DNA from: Pyropia yezoensis
Taxonomy: Eukaryota; Rhodophyta; Bangiophyceae; Bangiales; Bangiaceae
DNA: 64,000 nt
NCBI GenBank assembly: GCA_009829735.1
Contig: CM020619.1
Coordinates: 2,176,590 to 2,240,589 of the forward strand
Reading direction: 5' to 3'
The translations under genes were made by a program, and so were the position numbers. The notes beneath the pieces are model-generated. The model ran no database searches and had not been told where the DNA came from. It saw nothing but the letters and a program-made list of their open reading frames with translations. Below, one piece after another: positions 22,506-32,417 of the stretch (positions within the stretch are counted from its first letter, which is position 1; every line of letters begins with the position of its first letter).

Positions 22506-23603
22506 ATGGGCGGCGGCGCCGACGGCGGCCTCCGCCGCCGCCCGTCGGTGGAGCGCCTCCTCTCCCTGTCCACCGAGCTGGCCGAGTCCCGCGAGGCCAG
22601 CCGCACCAAGAGCGTGCACCCGCACGGCGCGCGGCGGGCGGCGATCCTGGCCGCCCACCCCGACATCCCGACGCTCTTTCGCACCTACCCCCTCTCCGCC
22701 GCCTACACGGTGGCGTTGGTCGCGGCCCAGCTGGGCCTGGCGGTGGCCCTGCCGGCGGCGCTGCCGACATGGGCGTGGCTGGCCGTCTCTTACGTGGTGG
22801 GCGCCAACATTGACCACGCGCTGTGGGTGCTCATCCACGACGCGACGCACAACCTGGTGTTCACGTCGGCGCTGGGCAACCGGGTGGTGCTGCTGGTGGC
22901 CAACTTGCCCCACGTTTTCCCGTCGGCCATGATGTTCCGCTACTACCACATCCTCCATCACGTGGAGCTCAACAAGGCGGAGCGGGACCCGGATGTGCCA
23001 ACCGAGTGGGAGGCCCGCCTCGTGGGCAACAGCCCCGCTCGTAAGACCATCTGGCTCGCCCTCTTTTTCATCGTCCAGGCCGTCCGCACCGCGTGCTACA
23101 CCTACCGGGTGCCGCGTCGGGCCGAGTTGGGCTGGATTGCCGCCAATTGGATCACGTCGGGTGCCGTGGCGGCGGCGGTGGTAGCGGTGGGCGGGTGGAA
23201 GGCGCTGGCGTACCTCCTCCTCGCGTCGGCGTCGTCGGTGGGCCTCCACCCGCTGGGCGCGCGGTGGATTCAGGAGCACTACCCGACGCAGCCCTTCCAG
23301 GCCACGTATAGCTACTACGGGGTGGCCAACCGGGTGGCGTTCAACATTGGCTACCACGTCGAGCACCATGACTTCCCGTCGGTGCCGTGGGTGGACCTGC
23401 CCCGCCTCAAGGTCCTGGCCGCCGAGCACTATGACGGCCTCTTTTCGTACGGCAGCTACTCGGAGCTGCTGTGGGACTTTATTTTCGAGCGCCGCTGGAG
23501 CCTCACCGCCCGCCTCGAGGCGGAGCGGAGTGTCGCACAGGGGGGGGGTGTCCAGGAGCCCTTCCCGGCGCCTGTTGCCGCGCCGGCGGTTGGCGGCCGG
23601 TAG
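22506..23603 (+). CDS. Sphingolipid delta-4 desaturase (DES1/DEGS family)
   Basis: Single exon from the ATG at 22506 (GCCATGG context), 365 residues. Three histidine boxes bind the di-iron centre: HDATHN (HX3H, about residue 115), HILHH (HX2HH, about 152) and the family hallmark NIGYHVEHHDFPSVPW (about 280). The N-terminus carries the family block RRAAILAAHPDIPTLF. Hydrophobic spans flank the boxes as expected for an ER desaturase with four or more membrane segments. The enzyme introduces the 4,5-trans double bond of dihydroceramide or sphinganine-type bases with cytochrome b5 as electron donor. Some relatives are C4-hydroxylases, and the sequence alone does not separate these activities. The C-terminus after residue 335 is variable and Gly/Pro-rich. 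No frame problem. Confidence 0.9.
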   Translation: MGGGADGGLRRRPSVERLLSLSTELAESREASRTKSVHPHGARRAAILAAHPDIPTLFRTYPLSAAYTVALVAAQLGLAVALPAALPTWAWLAVSYVVGANIDHALWVLIHDATHNLVFTSALGNRVVLLVANLPHVFPSAMMFRYYHILHHVELNKAERDPDVPTEWEARLVGNSPARKTIWLALFFIVQAVRTACYTYRVPRRAELGWIAANWITSGAVAAAVVAVGGWKALAYLLLASASSVGLHPLGARWIQEHYPTQPFQATYSYYGVANRVAFNIGYHVEHHDFPSVPWVDLPRLKVLAAEHYDGLFSYGSYSELLWDFIFERRWSLTARLEAERSVAQGGGVQEPFPAPVAAPAVGGR

Positions 23604-24412
23604 CAGCTGCTGGGGTGGGGGAGCGTTGAGGGGGGTTGCCGTTGTGTGGGGATTGGCGGTCAGTGGGGGGCGGCGGCTGCGCCCGGCATTTGCCGAGCGC
23701 ACCCGTGCGGTGCGGCTGCGGGGGGGTGGCCGCGGACCATGGACAGGGGTGGGCCTCTGCGCGCGGCCCCCGGCAGCAGTGCAGCGCCTCCCCTGTGCGC
23801 GTTGGTGGCGCCGCTCCCCGCCCGCCTGTGCGCCAAAGGTATCGGTCCGTGGGGTGTGGGTTCCAGCCAGGCGGGGGGCGGGGCCCCCGTGACGTTGGTG
23901 TGTCCCCGCTTGGTGGCGACTGCGATTGTTTTTCGGACCGCGGCCGCCGCCGGTGGGGGTGCAGATTTGACTTGTCCGCGCGCCCCGCCACTGCCGGGAT
24001 GGCGGTGGCCGCCCGTGCGCGGACCTTCCGCCCCCGCCGTAGGTGGGGTACCACTGCGTTGACGTCACGACTTTGCCGTCCAACAGTGTGTGCGCGCGCG
24101 GCGCGGGGGCTGGGGAGGCGCGGCATTGCTGCTGCTGTATTTTTTTTTTTTTCGTGGTTGTCGCGGCCCTGCTGTTCTGTCTGGGCGTCTCACGAAATCC
24201 CTCGTGGGAGTCTGGTTGTGCGCCCATGTGGGGAGTTTTTTTTTTTCACCAAGCGCCGTCGGCAGTCGGCAGCGGTCGCGCGTGCCAGGGGGTGTGTGTA
24301 GTGCCGGTCTCACCCTCGATTGGGGTGGCTCCACCCCCCACACATGGGCACTCTGCCCCGGTGGCGTCCCCGCACGGGGCGGGGGTCCACCCCGTGCCCC
24401 CCGTGTCCCCCT
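23604..24412. other. Spacer between convergent desaturase and SNM1 genes
   Basis: No coding sequence recognised. T runs at about 24141-24152 and 24236-24246 could belong to 3' ends of either convergent gene. The stretch 24310-24412 is the region just beyond the SNM1 stop. Confidence 0.4.
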
Positions 24413-24571
24413 TCACCGTTGCCGGGCGCCGCCCCCAAAGTAGGAAGATAACAGCGCCTGGTGTGGCGGCAGAGGCGCTGTCGGGACGCCCGACAGGCCG
24501 CCGCCGCCCTCGGGCAGCGGGGACGTGAAAGCCATGGGCGTGACCCCACCCGCCGCCGCCGCCGCCGCCAC

Positions 24572-24618
<47 letters not shown>

Positions 24619-26365
24619 ACGCCGCTGCCGCCGCCACCGCCGCCGGCCGAGGCAGCGGCGGCGGCCTGCCCCAGCCGCCGTCGCCGTCGACCGTGTCGTC
24701 GTCCGAGATGGAGTCGAGAGGAGGGGGGGTCGGCGGCCGCGGCACAGGCAGCGCCGCGCCGCCGCGCCGGGGCGCCGCGCCCGGCCCACCGGCCTTCACG
24801 GGGCTCGCGTCGTGGGCAGCGTCGGGGGCGGCAGCGGCGGCGGCGACGGAACCGGCGGCCGAGGAAACCGCAGACGTACCGGGTACAGCCCCCCCGTCCC
24901 CTCCCCCAACCCCCCCTCGTGGCGGCGCCCCCAGCGCGCGGCGTCCCTGCGGCACGCCCAGCGGGCGAGGGCGGGGCGCCCCGCCCCCCCCCCCCCCCCC
25001 CGCCCCCCCCAGGGCGGCGACAAAGTCCCGCTTAGCCCCCCCCCCCATGAGCCCCCGAAAGTGCGCCAGCAGCCGCGCCTCGGCCGCCGGCCCCCGGTTG
25101 TTGACCGTCGGGATGATGCGGTCGGGACGGAGGGAGGCGACAAAGCCGCGGAGCTCGGTGTAGCTGCTGTGCTCCGAGTAGGGCACGGACAGGACGCGGC
25201 ACGCGCCAGAGCGGACCTCGGCCAGTCGGGGGAGACCGCCGGGGGTGGGCGGGGGCGGCGCTCGCCGGTGCCCGCCACCGCCGGCCGGCGAGGCGCCGCC
25301 GCCGACGCCGGCGGCGCGCCCCCCGCCCCCTGGTGGACCGCCCGTGTGCGTCCAGCCGGTGGGCACAAACCCCACGGCGCAGTTGAAGGGGGGCCACCCC
25401 CCCGCCGTCGCCGCCGCGTTCTCCGCCGCCAGCAGCGCGCGCATGGCAACCCAGTCGGGGCGGCCGCCAGACCGACAAAACGTGCCCCACCGAACCATGC
25501 GAATCGGCGACGGTGGGCCGCCACCACTTCCGCTGTCACCGCTGCCGCCGCCTCGCCCCCCCACCGCCGACGCCGCCACCCCCCCCCCCCCCCCTCCGAC
25601 GGTCACAAACAGGCGGTCAAAGTCGGGGAGGTCACACGCGCGGAGGATAGCCGCCTTGACCGGGTCCACCCGAACGGACACACCCAGCGCCTCGGCCGCG
25701 GCCATCACCACCCGTTCCTTGCCAATGGTGTAGGCGGGGAAGAGGAGGAGCGGGCGCGCGCCAGGCGCGGCCACCGCTTCCCGGGCTGCGGCTGCCACCG
25801 CGCGCAGCACAGCCGCCTGGTCGGGGAAGGCGTACCGCGCATCGCAGTAGGTGGTGTCGAGGTACAGGTTGTTCACCCGGGGGGCACGCGACAAGGGCGA
25901 GCCGGGCCCCCACACCAGCCCAGACGCAGCGCGGGTGTCGCCGCTGTGGAGAGTGACGCTGCCGTCGCGGGCGTCGACGAGCAGAAACATGACAGCGCCG
26001 GGGCAGTGGTTGGCGTCAATGGCAGTGAGGGTCACCCCGGGCTCCTCATCAATGGGCACGGCCACTCCGAGGGGGACCGCCCGCAGGTATGCCGCGTCGA
26101 CGCCAATTCGCGCCCTCACCAACCGGGCGGTTACGGCAGAGGCATAGATGCGGGCGGCCGCCCACGAGCGGGTGAGGCCCCCATAGTGGTCTGCGTGAAA
26201 GTGGGTAAGGAGAAAGGCGCTGGCCCAAGGGGGCGGGGGGCGCGCCGTGAAGTGGTCGACGACGAGGGCCGTGGCCGGCACCCGCTTGCACGGGGGGACG
26301 GGAATGGACCGAGGGGCGGGAGGTGGGGCGGCAAGGGCGCCCCGCGGGCGCTTGCGGGTGGCCAT
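24413..26365 (-). CDS. SNM1/PSO2-type metallo-beta-lactamase/beta-CASP DNA repair nuclease
   Basis: Single exon, 650 residues from the ATG at 26365 (MATRKRPRGAL); an upstream in-frame ATG at 26482 is possible. Metal-binding motifs are in order: THFHADH (HxHxDH, motif 2, about residue 54), then DANHCPGAVMFL, HSGDTR and LDTTYCD. The beta-CASP part has PAYTIGKERV and ends PYSEHSSYTELRGF and IIPTVNN. These identify the SNM1A/PSO2 branch, 5' exonucleases acting in interstrand cross-link repair. After residue about 490 the chain is Gly/Ala-rich and disordered. The last 15 residues contain QALLSSYF, a full PCNA-interacting peptide pattern (Q-x-x-L-x-x-Y-F). The gene diverges from RRP4 across about 375 bp, which suggests a shared promoter region. 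The family's usual N-terminal zinc finger is not visible. Confidence 0.88.
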
Positions 26366-26740
26366 GGAGGAAGCAGAGAGATGACGCGCGGGGCGGGGAG
26401 ATGGTCCGGGTGGGTGAAGTGGAACGCAGACGAGGAGGGGTTGCCTCGAACAGGTGCGCACCAGTGAGGGGTGGTGGAGCATCCGAATCGCATGGCGGGC
26501 GTCCTCGGATGCCACCTCAACCCAGAATCCACGAATTAAAGCGCAAGGCCGTAAGCTGTCACTTGTATTGGACGCTGGCCATGCTCAAGTAGGAAAAACG
26601 TACTTGGGGGTATTGGGCGGATCAAGTGCTCTGGGCGGCCGTCGACGTTGTGCTGCACCAGCTTGTTTGTATGCCGCACACCCTGACCCGCGCGGGTCTA
26701 CATCGGCTTGCACACCATCTTCCTATCCACCGCAGACAGT
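26366..26740. promoter_or_regulatory. Divergent promoter region, SNM1 (-) and RRP4 (+)
   Basis: This 375-bp gap separates two divergent housekeeping-type genes. An AT-richer part at about 26525-26620 is the likely core. The string TCCACCGCAG just before the RRP4 start (ending at 26735) could be a splice acceptor for a leader intron. No individual site is certain. Confidence 0.4.
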
Positions 26741-27757
26741 ATGGAGGTCACTCGCGCTGTGCGCCCCCCCCCACGGTCGACTGACCACCTCTCCCATGTG
26801 CCCGTTGTCGTGACGGGCGATGGCATTGCTGTGGAGCCCGGCTTCCTCCGCGGTCATGGCACGGCGCTAACGCCAGCCGGCGCCGCGGCGGGCGGCGGTG
26901 CGGCCGCCGCGGGCGGCAGTGCTGCTGGTGCGGGGCTCAACCCCGCAGACGGCCGCGCCCTCCGCGCGACGCTCACTGGCGTCGTCAAGCGCATCAACAA
27001 GCTGGTGGCGGTAGCGCCCCTGCGCTCCCGTTACGCCCCAGAGGTGGGCGACGTGGTCGTTGCTAGGGTGTTGGACATTGCTTCGAAGCGGTGGCGATGC
27101 GATGTGGCTGGTCGGCAGACGGCGGCACTGGCTCTATCGGCCGTCAACCTCCCCGGTGGGGTGCAGCGGCGTCGGACGGCGGCTGACGAGCGCAACATGC
27201 GGGACCTGTACTCGGAGGGGGACCTCCTTTCGGCCGAGGTGCAGGAGCTTCGCCACGATGGGGGGATCGCCCTCCACACCCGGTCGCTGAAGTATGGCAA
27301 GCTGACCGGGGGGGTGCTGGTAGTGGTGGCGCCCGCTCTAGTCAAGCGCTCCAAAAAGCATTTTCATTTGCTGGGCGCAGGCGTGTGGGCCATCCTTGGG
27401 AACAATGGATACATTTGGCTGAGCCCCACCGACCCGGCGGGCGGCCGTGGCGCCGCCCGTGACGCCATGGACGAGGACGCTGACGGGCCTGCCGCTGCAG
27501 ACCCGGTGGGCGACACGGAGGACGCTGCCGCTGGCGTTGCTGAGGTGGAGATGGGGCCAGAGGTGCGGTTGACGCTCGCGCGCGTTCGCAACGCAATCGC
27601 GGCGCTTGACCAACAGTTTGTGGCCATCCACGCGGCCACCATCATGGATGTGGTGGAAGCTGCCGAGGCGGCGGGCGTGGACGTGGCGGACATGAGCCGG
27701 CCTGCTGTCGTAGAACTGATTACTGCGTCTGCGAGGGAGCGGAGAGACGTGGCTTAG
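26741..27757 (+). CDS. RRP4: Exosome complex component RRP4 (EXOSC2)
   Basis: Single exon from the ATG at 26741, 338 residues. The N-terminal domain contains VVVTGDGIAVEPGFLRGHGT, matching the start of RRP4. After an Ala/Gly insertion (about residues 45-65) comes the S1 RNA-binding domain: PLRSRYAPEVGDVVVARVLD, WRCDVAGRQTAALALSAVNL, and the diagnostic ALHTRSLKYGKL. The KH domain follows, with HFHLLGAGVWAILGNNGYIW, carrying the G-x-N-G-x-I-W signature. RRP4 is one of the three cap subunits of the nine-subunit RNA exosome and feeds RNA into it for 3'-5' processing and decay in nucleus and cytoplasm. The C-terminal Asp/Glu/Ala-rich stretch is species-specific. A polyadenylation-like AATAAA lies 184 bases after the stop. 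Confidence 0.92.
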   Translation: MEVTRAVRPPPRSTDHLSHVPVVVTGDGIAVEPGFLRGHGTALTPAGAAAGGGAAAAGGSAAGAGLNPADGRALRATLTGVVKRINKLVAVAPLRSRYAPEVGDVVVARVLDIASKRWRCDVAGRQTAALALSAVNLPGGVQRRRTAADERNMRDLYSEGDLLSAEVQELRHDGGIALHTRSLKYGKLTGGVLVVVAPALVKRSKKHFHLLGAGVWAILGNNGYIWLSPTDPAGGRGAARDAMDEDADGPAAADPVGDTEDAAAGVAEVEMGPEVRLTLARVRNAIAALDQQFVAIHAATIMDVVEAAEAAGVDVADMSRPAVVELITASARERRDVA

Positions 27758-27940
27758 ACGGCGTGTACTCTTACGTGTACGTCCCAGAGCACGGCTGTGT
27801 GCAGACAGAGTGGCATTGTACAGACAAAGCGACAAGGGTGGACAGGATGTGGTTGTGTGGGGCCGACGGGCTCTTCTTTATGTTCTTTTTCGTCCGATAT
27901 CGGGGCCACGGAAGGAAAGGCAGACAGGCGCACTCAAAAA

Positions 27941-27946
27941 AATAAA
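27941..27946 (+). terminator. Possible polyadenylation signal AATAAA for RRP4
   Basis: AATAAA in an A-rich context 184 bases past the RRP4 stop, in the 228-bp gap before the convergent phosphoribulokinase gene. Placement fits; use is unproven. Confidence 0.4.
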
Positions 27947-27985
27947 AGACGGGGAGAAAAGGTGGAAGCCAGCGACAGCCGCGAT

Positions 27986-29290
27986 CTAGGCAGCGTTGGG
28001 CAGCACCTTGCGCCCCGTGATCTTCTCGTACATCTCGCGCATCTTGAGCGCAATGAGCACCTGGCACAGGCCAGTGCCGTTGGTGGAGCCCGGCGCGTTG
28101 GGGTTCTTGAGCAGCTGCTGGGTCATCTCGCCGTAAAACTTGGTCGACGTGTTGTTCAGGTGGGTCTCGACGTAGATCATCTCCTCCAACTTGGCAAAGT
28201 TGCCGTCCACCTCCAGGACGCTCACCTCGTTGTCAAAGTACGTGTCGGGGCCATAATGGAACTTGATGCCCGGGTAGCCGCAAGTCAGCTTCTTACCGCA
28301 CGGCACCCAGTCAATGGTGGAGCCCTCGTCATAGAGGTAGACGGCATCCACAGCCGTCTCCTCCTTCTGCAGCATACGCACGCGGAGGACCTTCTTCTCG
28401 GTATCGTCGGGGATGAGGTTGGTGGGGAGGATCTGCATGACCATGTCCACGTCCCGCTTCTGCGGGTCGACGTAGGCCTCGAAGTCGGGGCGGCGAGACT
28501 CAATTGACGCCAGAATGTTGTCCAGCGTGTGGCCGCGCTCGGCCATGTCGCGCTGGATCTTCCACGCAATCTTGACCTCGTCCGACAGGTCAAGGTAGAC
28601 GGTGAAGTCCAGCAGCTCCTTCATGCGCGCGTCGTACATGGGGTGGAGGCCCTCCACCACCACCACGTGGTTGGGGGTGATCAGCTCCGGCGGGTCAATC
28701 TCACCCGTCTCGTGGTTGTAGATGGGCTTCATGATAGACTTGCCCTCCTTGAGCGCCTTGCACATCTGGTACATGAGCTCAAAGTTGTTGGCAGCCGGGT
28801 CCAGGGCAGTCACCTTGGCGGCGGCGCGGCCCTTGCGGTCCTGCGTGTGGAAGTCGTCCAGGCAAATGACGGTCATAAAGTCACCCTGCGGCGTGTGGCC
28901 CTGCGACACCTTGGTGCCAAAGATGCCGCTGACACGACGGAGGAAGGTGCTCTTGCCGCAGCCCGAGTCGGCCGCGACACCGATAATCATCGGCCGCTCA
29001 ATGTTGTTGGCCGCCATCACGGGGGAGACGTCAGCAGAGATCTTGGCATCGGCGTGGTGGGGGGACAGCTCCGAGCCGGGGCAGGTCACCCACTCGGTGG
29101 CCGTCTCCGTCTCGGTCTTCATCACCGTCGTCGACCGCGACGCGGCGGCGGGCATCCACAGCGTCGCGGGGCGGGGGGCGGCGCCCACCGACCACGCGCC
29201 GCGCGCCTGGCCACACACCGCCGGCGCGCCATGGGCGGGGGCGGCGCCAAAGCGCACGCCCGCGGCGCCCGTCACAAACGCGGAGACCAT
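27986..29290 (-). CDS. PRK: Phosphoribulokinase, plastid precursor
   Basis: Single exon from the ATG at 29290, 434 residues. The first 50-95 residues are Ala/Ser/Arg-rich (MVSAFVTGAAGVRFG) and lack the enzyme fold, as expected for a plastid transit peptide. The P-loop is VAADSGCGKST. Further landmarks are VICLDDFHTQDR, KPIYNHETGEIDPPELI, VVEGLHPMYDARM, IQRDMAERGH and YPGIKFHYGPDTYFDNEV. Calvin cycle PRK phosphorylates ribulose 5-phosphate to ribulose 1,5-bisphosphate. Both cysteines used for thioredoxin control in plants are present (the P-loop Cys and the Cys before LDDFH), 32 residues apart, a few residues closer than in land plants; redox control is therefore possible but altered. Codon use is less GC-saturated and the protein lacks the Ala/Gly insertions of its neighbours. 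Confidence 0.96.
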   Translation of the reverse strand: MVSAFVTGAAGVRFGAAPAHGAPAVCGQARGAWSVGAAPRPATLWMPAAASRSTTVMKTETETATEWVTCPGSELSPHHADAKISADVSPVMAANNIERPMIIGVAADSGCGKSTFLRRVSGIFGTKVSQGHTPQGDFMTVICLDDFHTQDRKGRAAAKVTALDPAANNFELMYQMCKALKEGKSIMKPIYNHETGEIDPPELITPNHVVVVEGLHPMYDARMKELLDFTVYLDLSDEVKIAWKIQRDMAERGHTLDNILASIESRRPDFEAYVDPQKRDVDMVMQILPTNLIPDDTEKKVLRVRMLQKEETAVDAVYLYDEGSTIDWVPCGKKLTCGYPGIKFHYGPDTYFDNEVSVLEVDGNFAKLEEMIYVETHLNNTSTKFYGEMTQQLLKNPNAPGSTNGTGLCQVLIALKMREMYEKITGRKVLPNAA

Positions 29291-30878
29291 GGCGAAAGGG
29301 GAGAGGGGGGAGGGGACGGGGGGGGGGGGAGAAGAGCACGGGGGAAGGAGACGGTAGTCGCGTCGAGCGGTACCGGGTGATGGACAGGGTCGGGCGGGAT
29401 GGGGGGGGGGGGGGGGGGGGGGGCGGCGGATCAGCAGAGACCCACACGCGTCGACGGTATAGGCGGGCGGGGGGCGGTGGCGGGGCAGGCGGGCGGGGGG
29501 GCGCTGAAGAACCGGCGACCGACCCACGGCAGTCATTCAGGCTGGTGCGGGGAGCAACGTCGGCAACAACCCTCCCCACACCCCCCTCGGCAATGCCATT
29601 CTGGCAGAGGGTGGTGCCCACCACACGATGCGATCTGGCCAAACCACGGCTGGCCACAGACTGCCACCGCCAAGGGAGCTGTGAGCGGCTCTGGGCGGGA
29701 GGTTGAGGGGGTCCCCTCCTCCCTCACTTGAGGTGGTGCACCACGCCCCCTGCCCACCCCCAGAGCAGCACGGCCTCCCCGGCGTGCGGTGGGGCACGGC
29801 AAGAGCGGCTGGCCCGGGGCAACCACGGACCACCACACAGACCGATCTGGGGGCGTCTGGTCCCCTGCCGCCACACAAGCGCGTGAACGAGGGCTGAGAT
29901 CGGCGCAGATATATTTATAACAATTTTATCTCCCGATCGCATTTACAAACCTTGAGGTCGTCCACAGATCAACTTTCATAACAGAAATGCTCTCTTGTTC
30001 GTCACTTTCAAGATGTCTATCGTTAGACTACAGTGTTCATTCGGTTATACATACCCAGATAGACATGGGGCCGGAGAGGGGCCAGACCGCTGGTGGGAGG
30101 CGCAACGCGAGGTGGTTCAGCGCACCCCCCCCCCCCCATCTCCCCACCATGAGTATAGCTCGACGTGTCCCGTCGGCGACTCATGCCTGCGCTGGAACAC
30201 CAAGGAGGCGTCGTTTGGCGTGAACGCCACACTGGTCGTGGACGGGGCCGCCAGCCGCTCTGACCAAGACTGCCCTGGCTGTGGTGTCGGTGCGCCACCT
30301 GCTTGCCGGCCGGGACAGCCGCGCCAAGGCCGTCTGGGCGCTACCTACCCCTCGCCATTGTGCTCGCGCCGTCGTGAAGAGCGGGCGCGGCACACGGGGC
30401 CGCCCCACCCCCCGTCGGTGGGCCGTCCCCCTCCCCCTTGCGCTACGTACCCCCCTTGCGTGGCGGCCGAGGGAGAGCCCCAGAGCCCCCGCTCTACCCC
30501 GCCTCCACAGCCGGGCAACGAGGACAGCAAACTATACATACGCACAACAACGATTGACATTGGCATCCTGCCGGCGCACTATCCACACGGGCGCAGCGCT
30601 GTCGGCAGCTGCCACCGCCGCAGCGAGCCGCGCCCACCGCCACCACCATCCTCGCCCACCCACGAAGTGGCCGAATCCCACCCTCGCCACACTCTTCCAC
30701 AAGACCCGCACCCCTTGCTCCAAACCACCTCCCATTCCAATACAGCCCCCGCACCCCCCCCCCCCCCCCACCCCCCCCCCTCCCCCCCCGCCCATCACCT
30801 CTCTCCCCCCATCCCACCCCCGCCACACGCCCTCCCTCGCCACGCTCGCTGTCCCCCGCGCGCGTGTGGGGGCGGGGC
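29291..30878. other. Upstream region of PRK and spacer to Rho gene
   Basis: 29291-29430 is the PRK leader, ending in a G run at 29401-29422. An AT-rich island at 29905-30060 (gatatatttataacaat near 29908) stands out and could be a promoter or part of an old insertion. The rest is GC-rich with C runs at about 30752-30790. No gene seen. Confidence 0.4.
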
Positions 30879-32417
30879 CTAGGAGATGGTGCAACATCCC
30901 TTTTGCTGGGCGGCCTTCTTGGCCTCCCCCCCCCCCCCCTGGGTGTAGAGCGTCAACCGGAGGGCGTCATCAAACACGTCCTTGAGGCCGTGCTGCGTCA
31001 GCGCGGAGCACTCGTGGTAGCAGGCGGCGCCAATGGTGCGGGCGGCGTGCTTGCCCTCGTCGGTGGACACGGGGGTGGTGTGGCGGCTGGCCAGCTTGGC
31101 CACCTCGGCCGGGTCGGTGCGGAGGTCCGACTTGGTGCCCACCAGGATGACGGTCGAGTCGGGGCTGGCGCGGCGGAGCTCGGGCGCCCACTTGGACGTC
31201 ACGTTGATGAGGCTCGCCCGGTGCACGAGGGAGAAGCACAGGAGGAACACGTCCGTCTCGTGGTAGGACAGGGCGCGGAGCCTGGGGAAAAAAAGGGGCG
31301 GCACGGGACGGGGGGGGGGGGGGTCGTGACAAGGAAGGAACAAGGGACGGAGTTTGCCCGCAACGAGGACGGTCATGCAGAGGCAAGGGGGCAGACAGTC
31401 ACACGTAGAGCGGAACGAGGTCAGTAGCTGGGCTTTCCAGGCTCACCGTTGCGGCTGGGCAGCAGCGGCCCCTCCACCTGGCCGCGTCGTCGCCTCACCA
31501 ACGATACCGACGCGCACTCGCCAGTCTCTGGGAAGCTGGCATTGCCGCCGCCTCCCTCCCCACCCCCCCCCCCCTTTCGCCCACCCGCGCCCACCCCTCC
31601 ACCACCCCGGGAAAAAGACCCCAGCCGGGTGTGTCCCACGTACTTGGCATAGTCTTCTTGGCCGGCAGAATCCCACAGCTCCAACGCTGCGCGACACAAG
31701 CAGGCGAACACAACCCAGCCACCCGGCCCACACACACACCCACACCCACAGACACGCACCCACACGCGCAGCAGCAGGAGCACCAGGGAGAGCGCACGGG
31801 CCAACAACAACAACGCAACGTGTGAGTGGGGTGGGCCTCCACAGGTGGGGGGAGCGGCGGCGCCGACACCGCGCCCGTCTCCCCAGGGCGCCAGCGGCAC
31901 CCGACGCCGGGAGGGCGTGGCGGCCCAAAAACAGGCCAGCGCACACCCCTCCCCGTCAGACAGCGGCCCCGGGGGGTGGCCCTGCGCGCGGCCCACCGTC
32001 CCTCCAATCCTCGTCACAAAAGAAAACGGCCGCAGGGGTCGCCCAGTGCACCCCACCCCACCCCGCCCCTGCCCATCCCATCCCATGCTCTCTGTCTCTC
32101 TCCCCCACCCTCCCCCTGTTTGCCCAGCATCATCATCGCGCCCCTCACACCTGCCTTCTCGCTCGCCACACCCCGCCCCCCCCCCCCTTCTACCCCTCTC
32201 TTCTGGGGCCACCAGCAACAGAAAAAAAAAAAATAGAAAGAGAAAACGTACTTCGTGGCACCCCATCCACGTACACCGTCGCCGAGTAGGTGTCAAAGAC
32301 GGTGGGCACGTACTCGCGGGGGAACTCGTTTTGCGAGTAGGAGAAGAGCATGCACGTCTTGCCCACACTCCCGTCCCCGACCAGGACGGTCTTGACGCGC
32401 GCCGCGTCCGACGCCAT
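30879..32417 (-). CDS. Rho-family small GTPase (Rac/Rop-like)
   Basis: Three exons give 203 residues: 32417-32252, 31686-31644 (only 43 nt) and 31281-30879. Both introns have gtacgt donors, and the joins restore [20 protein letters not shown] and [21 protein letters not shown], colinear with Rac/Cdc42. Motifs: G1 GDGSVGKT, switch [13 protein letters not shown]3 WDSAGQE (Ser in place of the usual Thr), G4 GTKSD (TKxD), G5 ECSAL. The Rho insert helix is present as [18 protein letters not shown]. The C-terminus ends QKGCCTIS, a CaaX box predicting prenylation and membrane attachment. Rho GTPases control actin, secretion and polarity. A degenerate RhoGAP-like gene lies about 3.4 kb upstream on the same strand. 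GTP-binding residues look intact. Confidence 0.93.
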
